NCBI RefSeq assembly: GCF_003253995.1
Contig: NZ_QKZL01000004.1
Span: forward strand, 283,107-347,106
Direction of reading: 5' to 3'
DNA: 64,000 bases
From: Palleronia aestuarii
GTDB lineage: Bacteria > Pseudomonadota > Alphaproteobacteria > Rhodobacterales > Rhodobacteraceae
Positions 47,986 through 57,166 of this stretch are shown here, one piece after another. Below the pieces are notes generated by a model. It had not been told where the DNA came from and did not search any database. It saw only the letters and a program-made list of their open reading frames with translations. The position numbers and the translations under genes are program-made. Position 1 is the stretch's first letter; every line of letters starts with the position of its first letter.

Positions 47986-48680
47986 CACGCACCTCCGATG
48001 CGGGCCGCGACGCGGCGGGCGAGCACTTCCGACAGCAGCACGGCCCCCATCGCCACGACGACGGAGACGAGCACGAGCTTCAGCGCCGACCCCTCGCCGC
48101 CAGGCACCTGCAGAAAGGCATAGATCGCGGTGGGGATCGTGCGCGTCTGACCGGGGATGTTCGAGACGAAGGTGATCGTCGCGCCGAACTCTCCCATCGC
48201 CTTGGCGAAGGCCAGGATCGTGCCGGCGAGGATACCCGGCAGGATCATCGGCAGCGTGAGGGTGACGAAGACCCAGGGCGGGGACGCGCCGAGCGTGGCA
48301 CCGGCCTGTTCGAGCCTCCTGTCCACCGCCTCGATCGAGAGGCGGATCGCGCGGACCATCAGCGGAAACGCCATGATCGCCGCCGCGAGCGCCGCGCCGG
48401 TCCAGCGGAAGGCGAAGACGATGCCGATCTCCGCGAGCCATGCCCCGAGCCAACCGCTCCGCCCGAAGGTCAGGAGAAGGAGGTAGCCCGTCACGACCGG
48501 CGGCAGCACAAGCGGCAGGTGGACGAGGCCGTTGAGGAACTGCTTTCCCGGAAAGGACCAGCGCGCCAGCGCGTAGGCGGTGAAGAGGCCGAAGGGCAGA
48601 GAGGCCGCCGTCGCCCAGAACGACACCTTCAGCGACAGGGCCACCGCCCGCCATTCCTCGGGTCCGAGCCATCCGGTCAC
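47985..48680 (-). CDS. modB: Molybdate ABC transporter permease
   Basis: A 231-residue permease with five or six membrane segments and the EAA loop (EQAGATLGASPPWVFVTLTLP). TGYLLLLTFGRSGWLG and AKAMGEFGATITFVSNIPG are typical of ModB. The start is GTG at 48680, 2 bp after the modA stop. It forms the channel for ModC and receives molybdate from ModA. Confidence 0.93.
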   Translation of the reverse strand: MTGWLGPEEWRAVALSLKVSFWATAASLPFGLFTAYALARWSFPGKQFLNGLVHLPLVLPPVVTGYLLLLTFGRSGWLGAWLAEIGIVFAFRWTGAALAAAIMAFPLMVRAIRLSIEAVDRRLEQAGATLGASPPWVFVTLTLPMILPGILAGTILAFAKAMGEFGATITFVSNIPGQTRTIPTAIYAFLQVPGGEGSALKLVLVSVVVAMGAVLLSEVLARRVAARIGGA

Positions 48681-48682
48681 GG

Positions 48683-49459
48683 CTATTCGCCGACGACCAC
48701 GAAGCCCTGCCGCTCGAAAGCCGCGCGTGCTTCCGGGCCCGCGAGGAACGCGAGGAACGGCGCCTTCCCCGTGGAGCCGTCCGTCGTGAGGGCGGCGGCA
48801 GGATATACGATCGGCGGATGCGACGCCTCCGGGAACGTCCCGACGATCGTCACGCCGGCTTCTGCCACCGCATCGGTGGCGTAGACGATTCCGTAGGGCG
48901 CTTCCCCCGTTGCGACGAGGCGAAGCGCCGTTCGAACGTTGTCGGATTGCGCGACCTTCTCCGCCACCCCGTTCCAGAGGCCGAGGGTTTCAAGGGCGGC
49001 CTTGCCGTAGATCCCCGCAGGCACCGCATCGACGAGCGCCATGGCGAGGCGTCCATCGCCTAGCATCCCCGCGAGGTTGAGCGATCGCCCGATCTCGACT
49101 TCGGGCGCCTCCCCGTGTGCCACGAGGACGAGCGAATTGCGCACCAGGTCGACGCGCGTTCCGGGTTCCACCAGCCCGGCGGCCTCAACCTCGTCCATCC
49201 ATTCGGCATTGGCGGAGATGAAGACGTCCGCCGGCGCGCCCTGAAGGATCTGACGCGCGAGAACGGAGGAGCCGGCGAGCGACACGATCAGGTCGTGACC
49301 GCTCTCAGCCTCGAACCGCTCTTCGATCTCGGTCACTGCGTTGGTCAGGCTCGCCGCAGCGAAAACGACGATCTCCTCGGCGGCAGCCGGACGGCCCGCC
49401 GCGGCGGACAGGACGAGCGACAGGAAGAGGGCATGAAAGCGTCCGGTCCGGCGCATCAT
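48683..49459 (-). CDS. modA: Molybdate-binding periplasmic protein
   Basis: A 258-residue binding protein with a signal peptide (MMRRTGRFHALFLSLVLSAAAG, cleavage about residue 27). The FAAASLTNAVTEI, SLAGSSVLARQILQG and VDAVPAGIYGK segments are the oxyanion-binding ModA motifs. It captures molybdate or tungstate in the periplasm for ModBC. First gene of modABC, just downstream of a ModE-type operator. Confidence 0.95.
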   Translation of the reverse strand: MMRRTGRFHALFLSLVLSAAAGRPAAAEEIVVFAAASLTNAVTEIEERFEAESGHDLIVSLAGSSVLARQILQGAPADVFISANAEWMDEVEAAGLVEPGTRVDLVRNSLVLVAHGEAPEVEIGRSLNLAGMLGDGRLAMALVDAVPAGIYGKAALETLGLWNGVAEKVAQSDNVRTALRLVATGEAPYGIVYATDAVAEAGVTIVGTFPEASHPPIVYPAAALTTDGSTGKAPFLAFLAGPEARAAFERQGFVVVGE

Positions 49460-49475
49460 CGTGGATCCGTCAAGT

Positions 49476-49497
49476 GATATGTTTTCCTAACCATATC
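49476..49497. promoter_or_regulatory. ModE-type operator upstream of modA
   Basis: GATATG (49476-49481) and CATATC (49492-49497) form a perfect inverted repeat with a 10-bp spacer, centred 27 bp upstream of the modA start. The E. coli ModE site (ATCGCTATATA-N6-TATATAACGAT family) has similar A/T-rich half-sites, and the Rhodobacter Mo-boxes are of this type. With modE directly upstream, molybdate-dependent repression of modABC is the expected role. Confidence 0.7.
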
Positions 49498-49523
49498 GCG
49501 AAGGCGGCAGGAGGTGACAAGCG

Positions 49524-49928
49524 TCAATCCTCGGACGGGTCACGCAACAGCGACCTCAGGGCGGCGATCCGGGCCGAGCCCGCCTCGGCCAGCACGTCCT
49601 CGAGCTTGCGGTAATGCACGAGGACGGCCTCCCCCGCGTCCGTAAGACGCGCGCCGCCGCCCTTCACGCCGCCCCGTTCGGACCGGATCAGCGGGTCGCG
49701 GAAGGCCCCGTTCATCTCTCCCACCAGCATCCAGGCGCGCTTGTAACTCATGCCCATCGCCTTCCCGGCCGCGGAGATCGATCCCGTTTCACGGATCTTC
49801 TCGAGCAGATCGGCCTTGCCCGGCCCGAGCATCGCGGCATCGCCGAAGACGATCCGGATCCTGAGATTGCCCGCGCCCTGCGGGTCCGAACGATCACCCA
49901 TGCGCGCGAGTATTGCGCCGCCATCCAC
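49524..49928 (-). CDS. modE: ModE-type molybdate-dependent regulator, HTH domain only
   Basis: A 134-residue protein: winged HTH (LLEKIRETGSISAAGKAMGMSYKRAWMLVGEMN) and a short tail, without the molybdate-binding (TOBE/Mop) domains of E. coli ModE. GGVKGGGARLTDAGEAVLVHY is the ModE wing. Start uncertain: ATG at 49928 or at 49901 (MGDRSDPQG). Single-domain ModE proteins are known, and molybdate sensing may then rely on another protein. It lies 64 bp upstream of modA on the same strand and can regulate from the dyad in that gap. Confidence 0.88.
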   Translation of the reverse strand: MDGGAILARMGDRSDPQGAGNLRIRIVFGDAAMLGPGKADLLEKIRETGSISAAGKAMGMSYKRAWMLVGEMNGAFRDPLIRSERGGVKGGGARLTDAGEAVLVHYRKLEDVLAEAGSARIAALRSLLRDPSED

Positions 49929-50009
49929 GAGGCGGCAAGCGATGGCTCGAGACCTCGGGCGTTATGGCGAGCCGGATACACCGCTCTCGCTTCGCGCGGT
50001 CACGAAATG

Positions 50010-50669
50010 TCAGATGTCGCGCCGCTTCTCCCAAGTCTCGACGATCGCGGGCAGATCGGCGAAATTGCCGAACCGCGCAATGGCGGATATCTCTTCGGCC
50101 GCGCTGCGCCGGTAGCCGTGAACGTGCAGCACGAAATCCTGCCCTGCGGCACGGGCCGTGGCCGCGTCCGTCTCGCTGTCGCCGACATAGAGGCAAAAAT
50201 CCGCGCCCATCTCCTCCATCGCGTGACGCATCGGTGCCGGATCGGGCTTGCGCAGGGCGAGCGTGTCGCCCGCAACCACGCTGACCATGCGTCGCGCGAG
50301 ATCGAAGCGTTCCAGCACATGAGCCGTCGCCGCAGCGGGCTTGTTGGTGCAGAGCCCGAGGCGATGGCCCGCCGCCGTGATCGCGTCGAGCGCGTCGATC
50401 ATGCCGGCATAGGGCTCCGTGCGCTGCGTCGCGGTCCGGTACTGCGCAAGGAAATCCTCGTGGAGCGCGTCGAACTCGCCAATCGGCAGGTTCCGGGCCT
50501 GCAGGGTCCGCTCCACGAAGACCGTCGTCCCCTCCCCGACGAAGGAACGGACCGTCCGGGCATCGAGCGGGGCCGCGCCCGCGTGGTCGAGTGCCACATT
50601 GATCGAGGCCTGGATGTCGGGAACGGTATCGAGAAGGGTTCCGTCGAGATCAAAAATGATGGCCGCCAT
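50010..50669 (-). CDS. gph: HAD-superfamily phosphoglycolate phosphatase
   Basis: A 219-residue HAD phosphatase. Motif I IFDLDGTLLDT (nucleophile D), motif II CTNKP, motif III KPDPAP, motif IV VGDSETDAATARAAG, with a cap domain between I and II. Gph removes 2-phosphoglycolate, made by RuBisCO oxygenation or DNA repair. Other small HAD phosphatases look similar. Divergent from the ABC transporter operon across about 200 bp. Confidence 0.9.
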   Translation of the reverse strand: MAAIIFDLDGTLLDTVPDIQASINVALDHAGAAPLDARTVRSFVGEGTTVFVERTLQARNLPIGEFDALHEDFLAQYRTATQRTEPYAGMIDALDAITAAGHRLGLCTNKPAAATAHVLERFDLARRMVSVVAGDTLALRKPDPAPMRHAMEEMGADFCLYVGDSETDAATARAAGQDFVLHVHGYRRSAAEEISAIARFGNFADLPAIVETWEKRRDI

Positions 50670-50868
50670 GCCGCAAACCCCCCGTGCGCTGTCTCATATT
50701 AATGTTTGCGGAGGCGAATTTACGCAAAATCCGCCTGATTTCGGTAAATTGTCCCGCTTAGCGATTACAAACCTGCGATCACGCGCCATTCGCTTGCATC
50801 CTAGCTGGGCGTTTAGTTTAGTTTTCCGCAAGACCGCAACAGCGGCGACATAAAGCGGGGAGACACGG

Positions 50869-51966
50869 GTGCTGGACACCGGGAGCGAACAGGCGTTCGT
50901 CGCCTTCGAACGCGTACAGAAGAGCTATGACGGGGAAACGCTCGTCGTCAAAGACCTGAACCTCGACATCGCCAAGGGCGAGTTCCTCACGATGCTGGGG
51001 CCGTCCGGCTCCGGCAAGACCACCTGCCTGATGATGCTCGCGGGGTTCGAGACCGCGACGCACGGAGAAATCCGCCTCCAGGGGAAGGAGATCAACAACA
51101 TCCCGCCGCACAAGCGCGGCATCGGGATGGTGTTCCAGAACTACGCCCTTTTCCCGCACATGACGGTGGCCGAGAACCTCTCCTTCCCTCTCGAGGTGCG
51201 CAAGATCGGCAAGTCGGAGCGGGAGACCAAGATCAAGCGCGCGCTCGACATGGTGCAGATGGGGCAGTTCGGAGGCCGCCGCCCGGCGCAGCTCTCGGGC
51301 GGACAGCAGCAGCGGATCGCCCTTGCGCGGGCGCTCGTCTTCGAACCCGAGCTCGTGCTCATGGACGAACCGCTCGGCGCGCTCGACAAGCAGTTGCGCG
51401 AGACATTGCAGTTCGAGATCACGAGGCTCGCCCACGACCTCGGCATCACCGTGGTCTACGTCACCCACGACCAGACGGAGGCGCTGACGATGTCGGACCG
51501 CGTCGCGGTCTTCGACGACGGGCGCATCCAGCAGCTCGCGGCCCCGGACGCGCTCTACGAAGAGCCGCAGAACAGTTTCGTGGCCCAGTTCATCGGCGAG
51601 AACAACACGTTGCACGGCACGGTGAAGCAGATGGGGAAGGAAAGCTGCACGGTCGAACTGGCTTCCGGGGAGGTGATCGAGGCGCTGCCCGTCAACGTCT
51701 CGCAGGTGGGTGACCGCACGCTCGTCTCGATCCGACCCGAACGGGTCGAGATCGACCCCGCCCCGGGCACGATGGAGCATACGCTCGATGCCGAGGTGAA
51801 GGAGTTCATCTACATGGGCGACGTGTTCCGGACCCGCCTCGCCGTGGCGGGGAAGGACGATTTCGTCGTGAAGACCCGCAACCGGGCGAATCAGACCCGG
51901 CTGCGGCCCGGACAGAAGATCCGGATCGGGTGGATGCCGCAGGATTGCCGGGCGCTCGACCCCTGA
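50869..51966 (+). CDS. ABC transporter ATP-binding protein, polyamine type (PotA-like)
   Basis: A 365-residue ATPase. Walker A GPSGSGKTT near residue 44, signature LSGGQQQRIALARAL, Walker B LVLMDEPLGALD, and a C-terminal TOBE domain with VSIRPERVEI. This is the layout of PotA and other spermidine/putrescine or Fe3+ importers. GTG start. First of a five-gene cluster with binding protein, DUF1330 protein and two permeases, so an uptake system is certain, its substrate not. Confidence 0.92.
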   Translation: MLDTGSEQAFVAFERVQKSYDGETLVVKDLNLDIAKGEFLTMLGPSGSGKTTCLMMLAGFETATHGEIRLQGKEINNIPPHKRGIGMVFQNYALFPHMTVAENLSFPLEVRKIGKSERETKIKRALDMVQMGQFGGRRPAQLSGGQQQRIALARALVFEPELVLMDEPLGALDKQLRETLQFEITRLAHDLGITVVYVTHDQTEALTMSDRVAVFDDGRIQQLAAPDALYEEPQNSFVAQFIGENNTLHGTVKQMGKESCTVELASGEVIEALPVNVSQVGDRTLVSIRPERVEIDPAPGTMEHTLDAEVKEFIYMGDVFRTRLAVAGKDDFVVKTRNRANQTRLRPGQKIRIGWMPQDCRALDP

Positions 51967-52064
51967 AACGGGGGTCGCGCCCGATCGATCCTCCGCTCCG
52001 AGACCCGAGGACGGGGGATCCGCGAAAGACCAAACGGGTGTCAATGTTAGGAGAAGTGTTCGAT

Positions 52065-53216
52065 ATGAAGATCAAGACAATGCTACTGGGAAGCGGCGCG
52101 GTCATGCTGATCGCAGCGAGTGCTGTCGCCCAGGACGGTCAGACCACGGAAAGCCCCGTCGCGGGCGAACCCATGGCCGACGAGATGACCATCGTGTCCT
52201 GGGGCGGCGCCTATCAGGACAGCCAGCTCAAGGCTTACGTCGAGCCCTATCTCGAGATGCATCCCGAGGTTCAGGTGACCTGGGACGAGAGCTCCGCGGA
52301 GGCCGTCGCGGGCATGCGCGCGCAATCCGAGGCCAACAACGTGACCTGGGATCTTGTCGACGTGACCGCGGCCGACGCGATGCGCCTCTGCGACGAGGGC
52401 CTCGCCATGGAGGTCGATATCGACGAGATCGCGGCCCCCGCCCCCGACGGGACCGAAGCCTCGGAGGATTTCGGCGAGGACATGCTCGTCAGCGACTGCT
52501 TCATCCCGCAGATCGCCTATTCCTACACGTTCGGGTATCGCACCGACGTCGCCGAATGGGATGGCAACACGCCGTCGAGCATCTGCGACGTGTTCGATCT
52601 CGAGACGTTCCCCGGCCGCCGCAGCCTCGAGCGTCGTCCGCACAACAACATGGAATGGGCGCTGATCTGTGACGGTGTCGCGATGGACGACGTCTACGAC
52701 GCGCTCGAAACCGAGGAGGGGCGCCAGCAGGCCTTCGCAAAGCTCGACACGATCAAGGACCAGACGGTCTGGTGGACCGCCGGCGCCGACACGCCGCAGC
52801 TTCTCGCCGATGGCGAGGTGGTCTTCGGCTCGACCTATAACGGGCGGCTCTTCTCGCTGATCGTCGAGCAGGACCAGCCGGTGGAGATGATGTGGGATAC
52901 GCAATCCTACGACCTCGACGGCTGGGTCATTCCCGCGGACCTCGGGGAAGAGGAACTGAACCGCGTGAAGGACTTCCTCTGGTTCGCCACCGACACCCAG
53001 CGCCTTGCCGACCAGGCCAAGTACATCAGCTACGGCCCGGCCCGCGCCTCCTCCGCCCCGCTCGTGGGCGAGCACGCCACCCTCGGGATCGACATGGCCC
53101 CGCACATGCCGACCAACCCCGAGAACGCGACGAACGCCTTCGTGCAGAACTACGAATGGTGGGCCGATTACCGCGACGATCTCGACGCGGAATTCCAGGC
53201 CTGGCTCGCTCAGTAA
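52065..53216 (+). CDS. Periplasmic substrate-binding protein, PotD/PotF-like
   Basis: A 383-residue extracellular solute-binding protein with signal peptide (MKIKTMLLGSGAVMLIAASAVA, cleavage about residue 22). The VSWGGAYQDSQLKAYVEPYLEMHP start and the NNMEWALICDGVAMDDVYDAL and FWWTAGADTPQLLADGEVVF segments (second given with V in place of F in places) match the family of polyamine and small-cation binding proteins. The start at 52065 has TAGGAGAAG upstream. Belongs with the PotA-like gene 98 bp upstream. Confidence 0.9.
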   Translation: MKIKTMLLGSGAVMLIAASAVAQDGQTTESPVAGEPMADEMTIVSWGGAYQDSQLKAYVEPYLEMHPEVQVTWDESSAEAVAGMRAQSEANNVTWDLVDVTAADAMRLCDEGLAMEVDIDEIAAPAPDGTEASEDFGEDMLVSDCFIPQIAYSYTFGYRTDVAEWDGNTPSSICDVFDLETFPGRRSLERRPHNNMEWALICDGVAMDDVYDALETEEGRQQAFAKLDTIKDQTVWWTAGADTPQLLADGEVVFGSTYNGRLFSLIVEQDQPVEMMWDTQSYDLDGWVIPADLGEEELNRVKDFLWFATDTQRLADQAKYISYGPARASSAPLVGEHATLGIDMAPHMPTNPENATNAFVQNYEWWADYRDDLDAEFQAWLAQ

Positions 53217-53308
53217 GACCCGAGCGGATCCGCGCCACGCGCGGATCTCCGACCCATCGACCGCGGGGCCGCTTTCCCGGTCTCGCGGCTCGCCAGAAGG
53301 AGTGGAGG

Positions 53309-53596
53309 ATGCCGAAAGGCTATATCATCGGGCATATCACCGTGACGGATGCGGAGGGGTATCCGGAATATGTGCGTCGCGACACGCCCATACTCGAAAA
53401 GCACGGAGCGCGATTCATCGTGCGGGGCGGACGGTCGGAGACGCCGGAGGGCCAGTCCCAGGAACGCCACGTCGTCATCGAGTTCGACAGTTTCGAGGCG
53501 GCGAAACGGGCCTATGAGGACCCCGAATATCAGGAAGTGGCCGAGATCCGGCGACGCTGCGCCGACAGCACCATGATTCTCGTGGAAGGAACCTGA
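53309..53596 (+). CDS. DUF1330 protein within the ABC transporter operon
   Basis: A 95-residue ferredoxin-like dimeric alpha/beta-barrel protein of the DUF1330 family (GYIIGHITVTDAEGYPEYVRR, then FIVRGGRSE and AKRAYEDPEYQ). Function unknown; relatives appear in diverse metabolic operons. It sits 92 bp after the binding protein and 1 bp before the first permease, so it is co-expressed with the transporter. It may act on the transported compound. No membrane or signal segment. Confidence 0.82.
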   Translation: MPKGYIIGHITVTDAEGYPEYVRRDTPILEKHGARFIVRGGRSETPEGQSQERHVVIEFDSFEAAKRAYEDPEYQEVAEIRRRCADSTMILVEGT

Positions 53597-53597
53597 C

Positions 53598-55355
53598 ATG
53601 GCCGACGCGACCACCGGTCCGGACCAGTTCACCGGCCCGACGCCGGACAACGCCATCCGCGAGGCGGACAGGGCGGGACGTACCGAACCGATGGTCGCAG
53701 CGGACGGAACGCCGCTCAAGCGTAGCCTCAACCGGGCACTCCGGCGCCAGAAGCTCAGGGCGCTGGCGCTGATCTCGCCGCTTCTGATCTTCATCCTCGT
53801 CACTTTCGTGGCCCCGATCGCCGACATGCTGTTCCGCTCGGTCGAGAACCAGATCGTGTCGGAAACGCTCCCGCGGACCGTCGTCGCGCTGGAGGATTGG
53901 GACGGGACCGGCGTCCCGGACGAGGAGGTATTCCGGGCCCTGGCCGCCGACCTCGTCGTGGCCGAGGAGCTGAAGAACCACACGCGCCTCGGCAGCCGGC
54001 TCAATTACGAAATGACGGGCATGTCATCGCTGATGCGTCAGACGGGCCGCGACGTCGACGAGATCGGCGAGGTTCTCACCGACCAGTTCGTGGAACTCGA
54101 TCCCGCCTGGGAGGAGCCCGCGACCTGGGTGTCGCTCATGGCACGCGACGGATGGGTCGAGGATCAGGCGGAATGGGTCGCCGCGGCCGAGGAGGCGGAA
54201 GCCGCGCAGGATGCGGCCGCAACGCCCGAGGAACGCAGGGCGCTCGCCTTCGACGAGCCGGAGCCAACCTTCCGCGTGAGCGACGCGGCGCAGGAGGCGT
54301 TCCCGCGCACCGCCCGGATCTACGGCCAGTTCGCAGACATCACACAAACTGAGGACGAGGACAGCCCGACCGAGGAGGAACCCTGGAACATCGTCTACCA
54401 GGCGCTTTACGAGGATTTGAGCGCCGGGACGGCGCAGGGCTATGACGGGCCGGAAGCCGATCTCGTCGCACGCAGCGAGGCCGCCGTCTCGGACTTCGAT
54501 GCACCCTCCGTCCGCTCGTTCTTCGTCGACGAGATCGACGAGGATTGGGCCGATCCGGAGGTCTGGGGAACGATCCAGGCCTTCTCCTCCCCCTACACGG
54601 CCGGCTATTTCCTCTCGGCCGTGGACCTGAAGCTGACACCCGACGGGATCGAGGCGCAGGACGCGGACCAATCGATCTACATCCTCCTCTTCGAGCGGAC
54701 GATGTTCATGTCGCTGACGATCATGTTCAGCTGCATCCTCCTCGGCTACCCGATCGCGTTCCTGCTCTCGAACCTGCCGATGCGGACGTCGAACCTGCTC
54801 CTGATCCTGGTGCTGCTGCCCTTCTGGACGTCGCTTCTCGTCCGGACCTCCGCCTGGAAGGTGCTCCTGCAGCAGCAGGGCGTGATCAACGACATCCTGG
54901 TCTGGATCGGCCTCGTATCGGACACGAACCGTCTGGCGCTCATCAACAACCAGACCGGCACGATCATCGCGATGACGCATATCCTGCTGCCCTTCATGAT
55001 CCTGCCGCTCTATTCGGTGATGAAAACGATCCCGCCCTCCTACGTGCGTGCGGCGAAGTCGCTCGGGGCCACGAACTGGACCGCGTTCTGGCGGGTCTAC
55101 TTCCCGCAATCGGTCCCCGGAATCGGGGCCGGCTGCATCCTCGTCTTCATCCTGTCGATCGGCTACTACATCACGCCGGAACTCGTGGGCGGCACCACCG
55201 GCACGTTCATCTCGAACCGGATCGCCTATCATATCTCGAGTTCGCTGAACTGGGGCCTCGCCGCGGCGCTCGGCACCATCCTGCTCGTGCTCGTGCTGGC
55301 CCTCTACTACCTCTACGACCGCATCGTCGGCATCGACAACGTCAGTCTCGGCTGA
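53598..55355 (+). CDS. ABC permease (PotB-like) with large periplasmic insert
   Basis: A 585-residue permease, much longer than the usual 280-320. TM1 at about residues 55-78 is followed by about 270 acidic, Ala/Glu-rich residues (about 80-352), then the standard permease core with five membrane segments and the EAA loop (AAKSLGATNWTAFWRVYFPQS). The insert lies between TM1 and TM2, in the periplasm by topology, and shows no motif I recognise. It may bind the substrate or the binding protein. Cytoplasmic N-terminus of about 50 residues. Second-last gene of the importer operon. Confidence 0.87.
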   Translation: MADATTGPDQFTGPTPDNAIREADRAGRTEPMVAADGTPLKRSLNRALRRQKLRALALISPLLIFILVTFVAPIADMLFRSVENQIVSETLPRTVVALEDWDGTGVPDEEVFRALAADLVVAEELKNHTRLGSRLNYEMTGMSSLMRQTGRDVDEIGEVLTDQFVELDPAWEEPATWVSLMARDGWVEDQAEWVAAAEEAEAAQDAAATPEERRALAFDEPEPTFRVSDAAQEAFPRTARIYGQFADITQTEDEDSPTEEEPWNIVYQALYEDLSAGTAQGYDGPEADLVARSEAAVSDFDAPSVRSFFVDEIDEDWADPEVWGTIQAFSSPYTAGYFLSAVDLKLTPDGIEAQDADQSIYILLFERTMFMSLTIMFSCILLGYPIAFLLSNLPMRTSNLLLILVLLPFWTSLLVRTSAWKVLLQQQGVINDILVWIGLVSDTNRLALINNQTGTIIAMTHILLPFMILPLYSVMKTIPPSYVRAAKSLGATNWTAFWRVYFPQSVPGIGAGCILVFILSIGYYITPELVGGTTGTFISNRIAYHISSSLNWGLAAALGTILLVLVLALYYLYDRIVGIDNVSLG

Positions 55356-55365
55356 GGAGAACGTC

Positions 55366-56217
55366 ATGGAACTCCCCCCCTATGCGACCCTTGGCCAGAA
55401 GATCTGGCACTACGCCTTCCTGGTGATCTGCGGCCTGATCTTCTTCTTCCTGATCGCGCCGATCCTCACGATCATTCCGTTGAGCTTCAACGCGCAGAAC
55501 TTCTTCACCTTCACGCCCGGCATGCTGGCCTTCGAGGCCGATGCCTACTCGCTCCGGCACTACCGGGACTTCTTCACCAATCCGAACTGGCAGCAGGCGC
55601 TGAGTAACTCGGTCCGCATCGCCCCCGTGGCAACGCTGATCTCCGTCGCGCTTGGCACGCTGGCGGCGGTGGGCCTGTCGCAAAGCCACGTGCCCTTCCG
55701 CCGCGCGATCATGGCGATCCTGATCTCGCCGATGATCGTGCCGCTCATCATCTCGGCGGCGGGAATGTATTTCTTCTATTCCCGCCTGGGCCTGCAGGGC
55801 ACCTATATCGGCGTCGTCCTCGCCCACGCGGCCCTGGGCATTCCCTTCGTGATCATCACCGTCACCGCGACACTGGTTGGGTTCGACCGCTCTCTGACCC
55901 GGGCGTCGGCCAATCTCGGCGCAGGGCCGATGCGGACCTTCTTCAAGGTGCAGATGCCGCTCATCCTGCCGGGCGTGATCTCGGGCGGGCTCTTCGCCTT
56001 CATCACCTCCTTCGACGAGGTGGTCGTCGTCCTCTTCGTGGGCTCCGCCGGTCAGAAGACCCTGCCCTGGCAGATGTTCATCGGGCTAAGGGAACAGATC
56101 TCGCCGACGATCCTCGCCGTGGCCACGATCCTCGTCGTGATCTCGATTGCGCTTCTCACGGTCGTGGAACTGCTGCGCCGTCGGTCCGAGCGCCTCCGCG
56201 GGATGTCGCCGGGCTGA
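55366..56217 (+). CDS. ABC permease, PotC-like
   Basis: A 283-residue permease with six membrane segments and EAA loop (RASANLGAGPMRTFFKVQMPLILPG). Starts MELPPYATLGQKIWHY. PotC-type partner of the larger permease. Ends the five-gene importer operon; convergent with the AEC transporter gene. Confidence 0.92.
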   Translation: MELPPYATLGQKIWHYAFLVICGLIFFFLIAPILTIIPLSFNAQNFFTFTPGMLAFEADAYSLRHYRDFFTNPNWQQALSNSVRIAPVATLISVALGTLAAVGLSQSHVPFRRAIMAILISPMIVPLIISAAGMYFFYSRLGLQGTYIGVVLAHAALGIPFVIITVTATLVGFDRSLTRASANLGAGPMRTFFKVQMPLILPGVISGGLFAFITSFDEVVVVLFVGSAGQKTLPWQMFIGLREQISPTILAVATILVVISIALLTVVELLRRRSERLRGMSPG

Positions 56218-56236
56218 AGGACCGGCACGTGACTGG

Positions 56237-57166
56237 TCAGGGCAGGATCAGGAGCCAGACCCAGACGCTTCCGACGCAGAGGATGGTCCCGATCAGGACC
56301 GACGACGCGGCCACGCGCGGCGCCGCGCCGTAGAGGCTCGCGAAGATGTAGCCGTTCGCGCCAGGCGCCATGGCGCCGGTGATGACCGCCGCGCGGAGCG
56401 GATCGCGCCCGAGGCCCAGGGCCGAGCCGGTGAGATAGGTCACCGACGGGTGGAGCACGAGAGAGACGCCGCAGACCCACAGGATCACCCGCATGTCGCC
56501 TTCGGGGCGATAACGCGCGAGCACGCCACCGAGCCCGAAGAGGGCGGCAGGCAGCGCCGCACGGATCATCATCTCGAGTGCGTCGTCGATGACGGAGGGC
56601 AATCCGATCCCCGCGAAATTAACAACGAACCCGAGCACGATCCCGATCACCAGGGCGTTCCGCAACATGGCGCGCAGCACCTTGAGTGGAAGGCCCCGGA
56701 TCGGCTCTCCGCGGGCACGAACGAGCTCCATCAGGGTGACGCCGACGAAATAGCAGATCGGGGCATGAAGGGCGATGATGGCGTAATTGTAGGCCAGCGC
56801 CTCGGTCCCGAAGGCGCGTTCCGCAAGCGGCACCCCGAGTAGGATGGAATTGGAAAACATCGCGCAGAAGCCGATGGAGACCGAATCCTCCCAGCTTCGC
56901 GAAAAGAGATACCGCGCCCCCAAGAGCCCGGCCGTGAACCCCATGATCACGCCGGCATAGAAAGAGAAGAGCAGATCGGCCCGGAACTCGGCCCCGAGAT
57001 CGATCGTGGCGATGGCGCGAAAAAGTAGGCAGGGAATGGCGAAATGCTGCGTGAAAGCCATCAGCCCGTCGGTCGCGCTGTCGGAGAAGAAGGAGAGCCG
57101 GACAGCGAGATAGCCGAAGCCGATGATCAGGAAGACCGGCAGGATGACGTCGAGGAGTGCGCTCAC
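56237..57166 (-). CDS. AEC-family transporter (auxin efflux carrier fold)
   Basis: A 309-residue membrane protein with about ten hydrophobic segments, typical of AEC permeases that move organic acids such as malate. GFGYLAVRL, GLLGARYLFSR and the C-terminal TGAMAPGANGYIFASLYG motif fit the family. It is the last gene of the dacC-tmk-holB-tatD run and overlaps the MBL gene by 4 bp. Substrate not predictable. Confidence 0.88.
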   Translation of the reverse strand: MSALLDVILPVFLIIGFGYLAVRLSFFSDSATDGLMAFTQHFAIPCLLFRAIATIDLGAEFRADLLFSFYAGVIMGFTAGLLGARYLFSRSWEDSVSIGFCAMFSNSILLGVPLAERAFGTEALAYNYAIIALHAPICYFVGVTLMELVRARGEPIRGLPLKVLRAMLRNALVIGIVLGFVVNFAGIGLPSVIDDALEMMIRAALPAALFGLGGVLARYRPEGDMRVILWVCGVSLVLHPSVTYLTGSALGLGRDPLRAAVITGAMAPGANGYIFASLYGAAPRVAASSVLIGTILCVGSVWVWLLILP

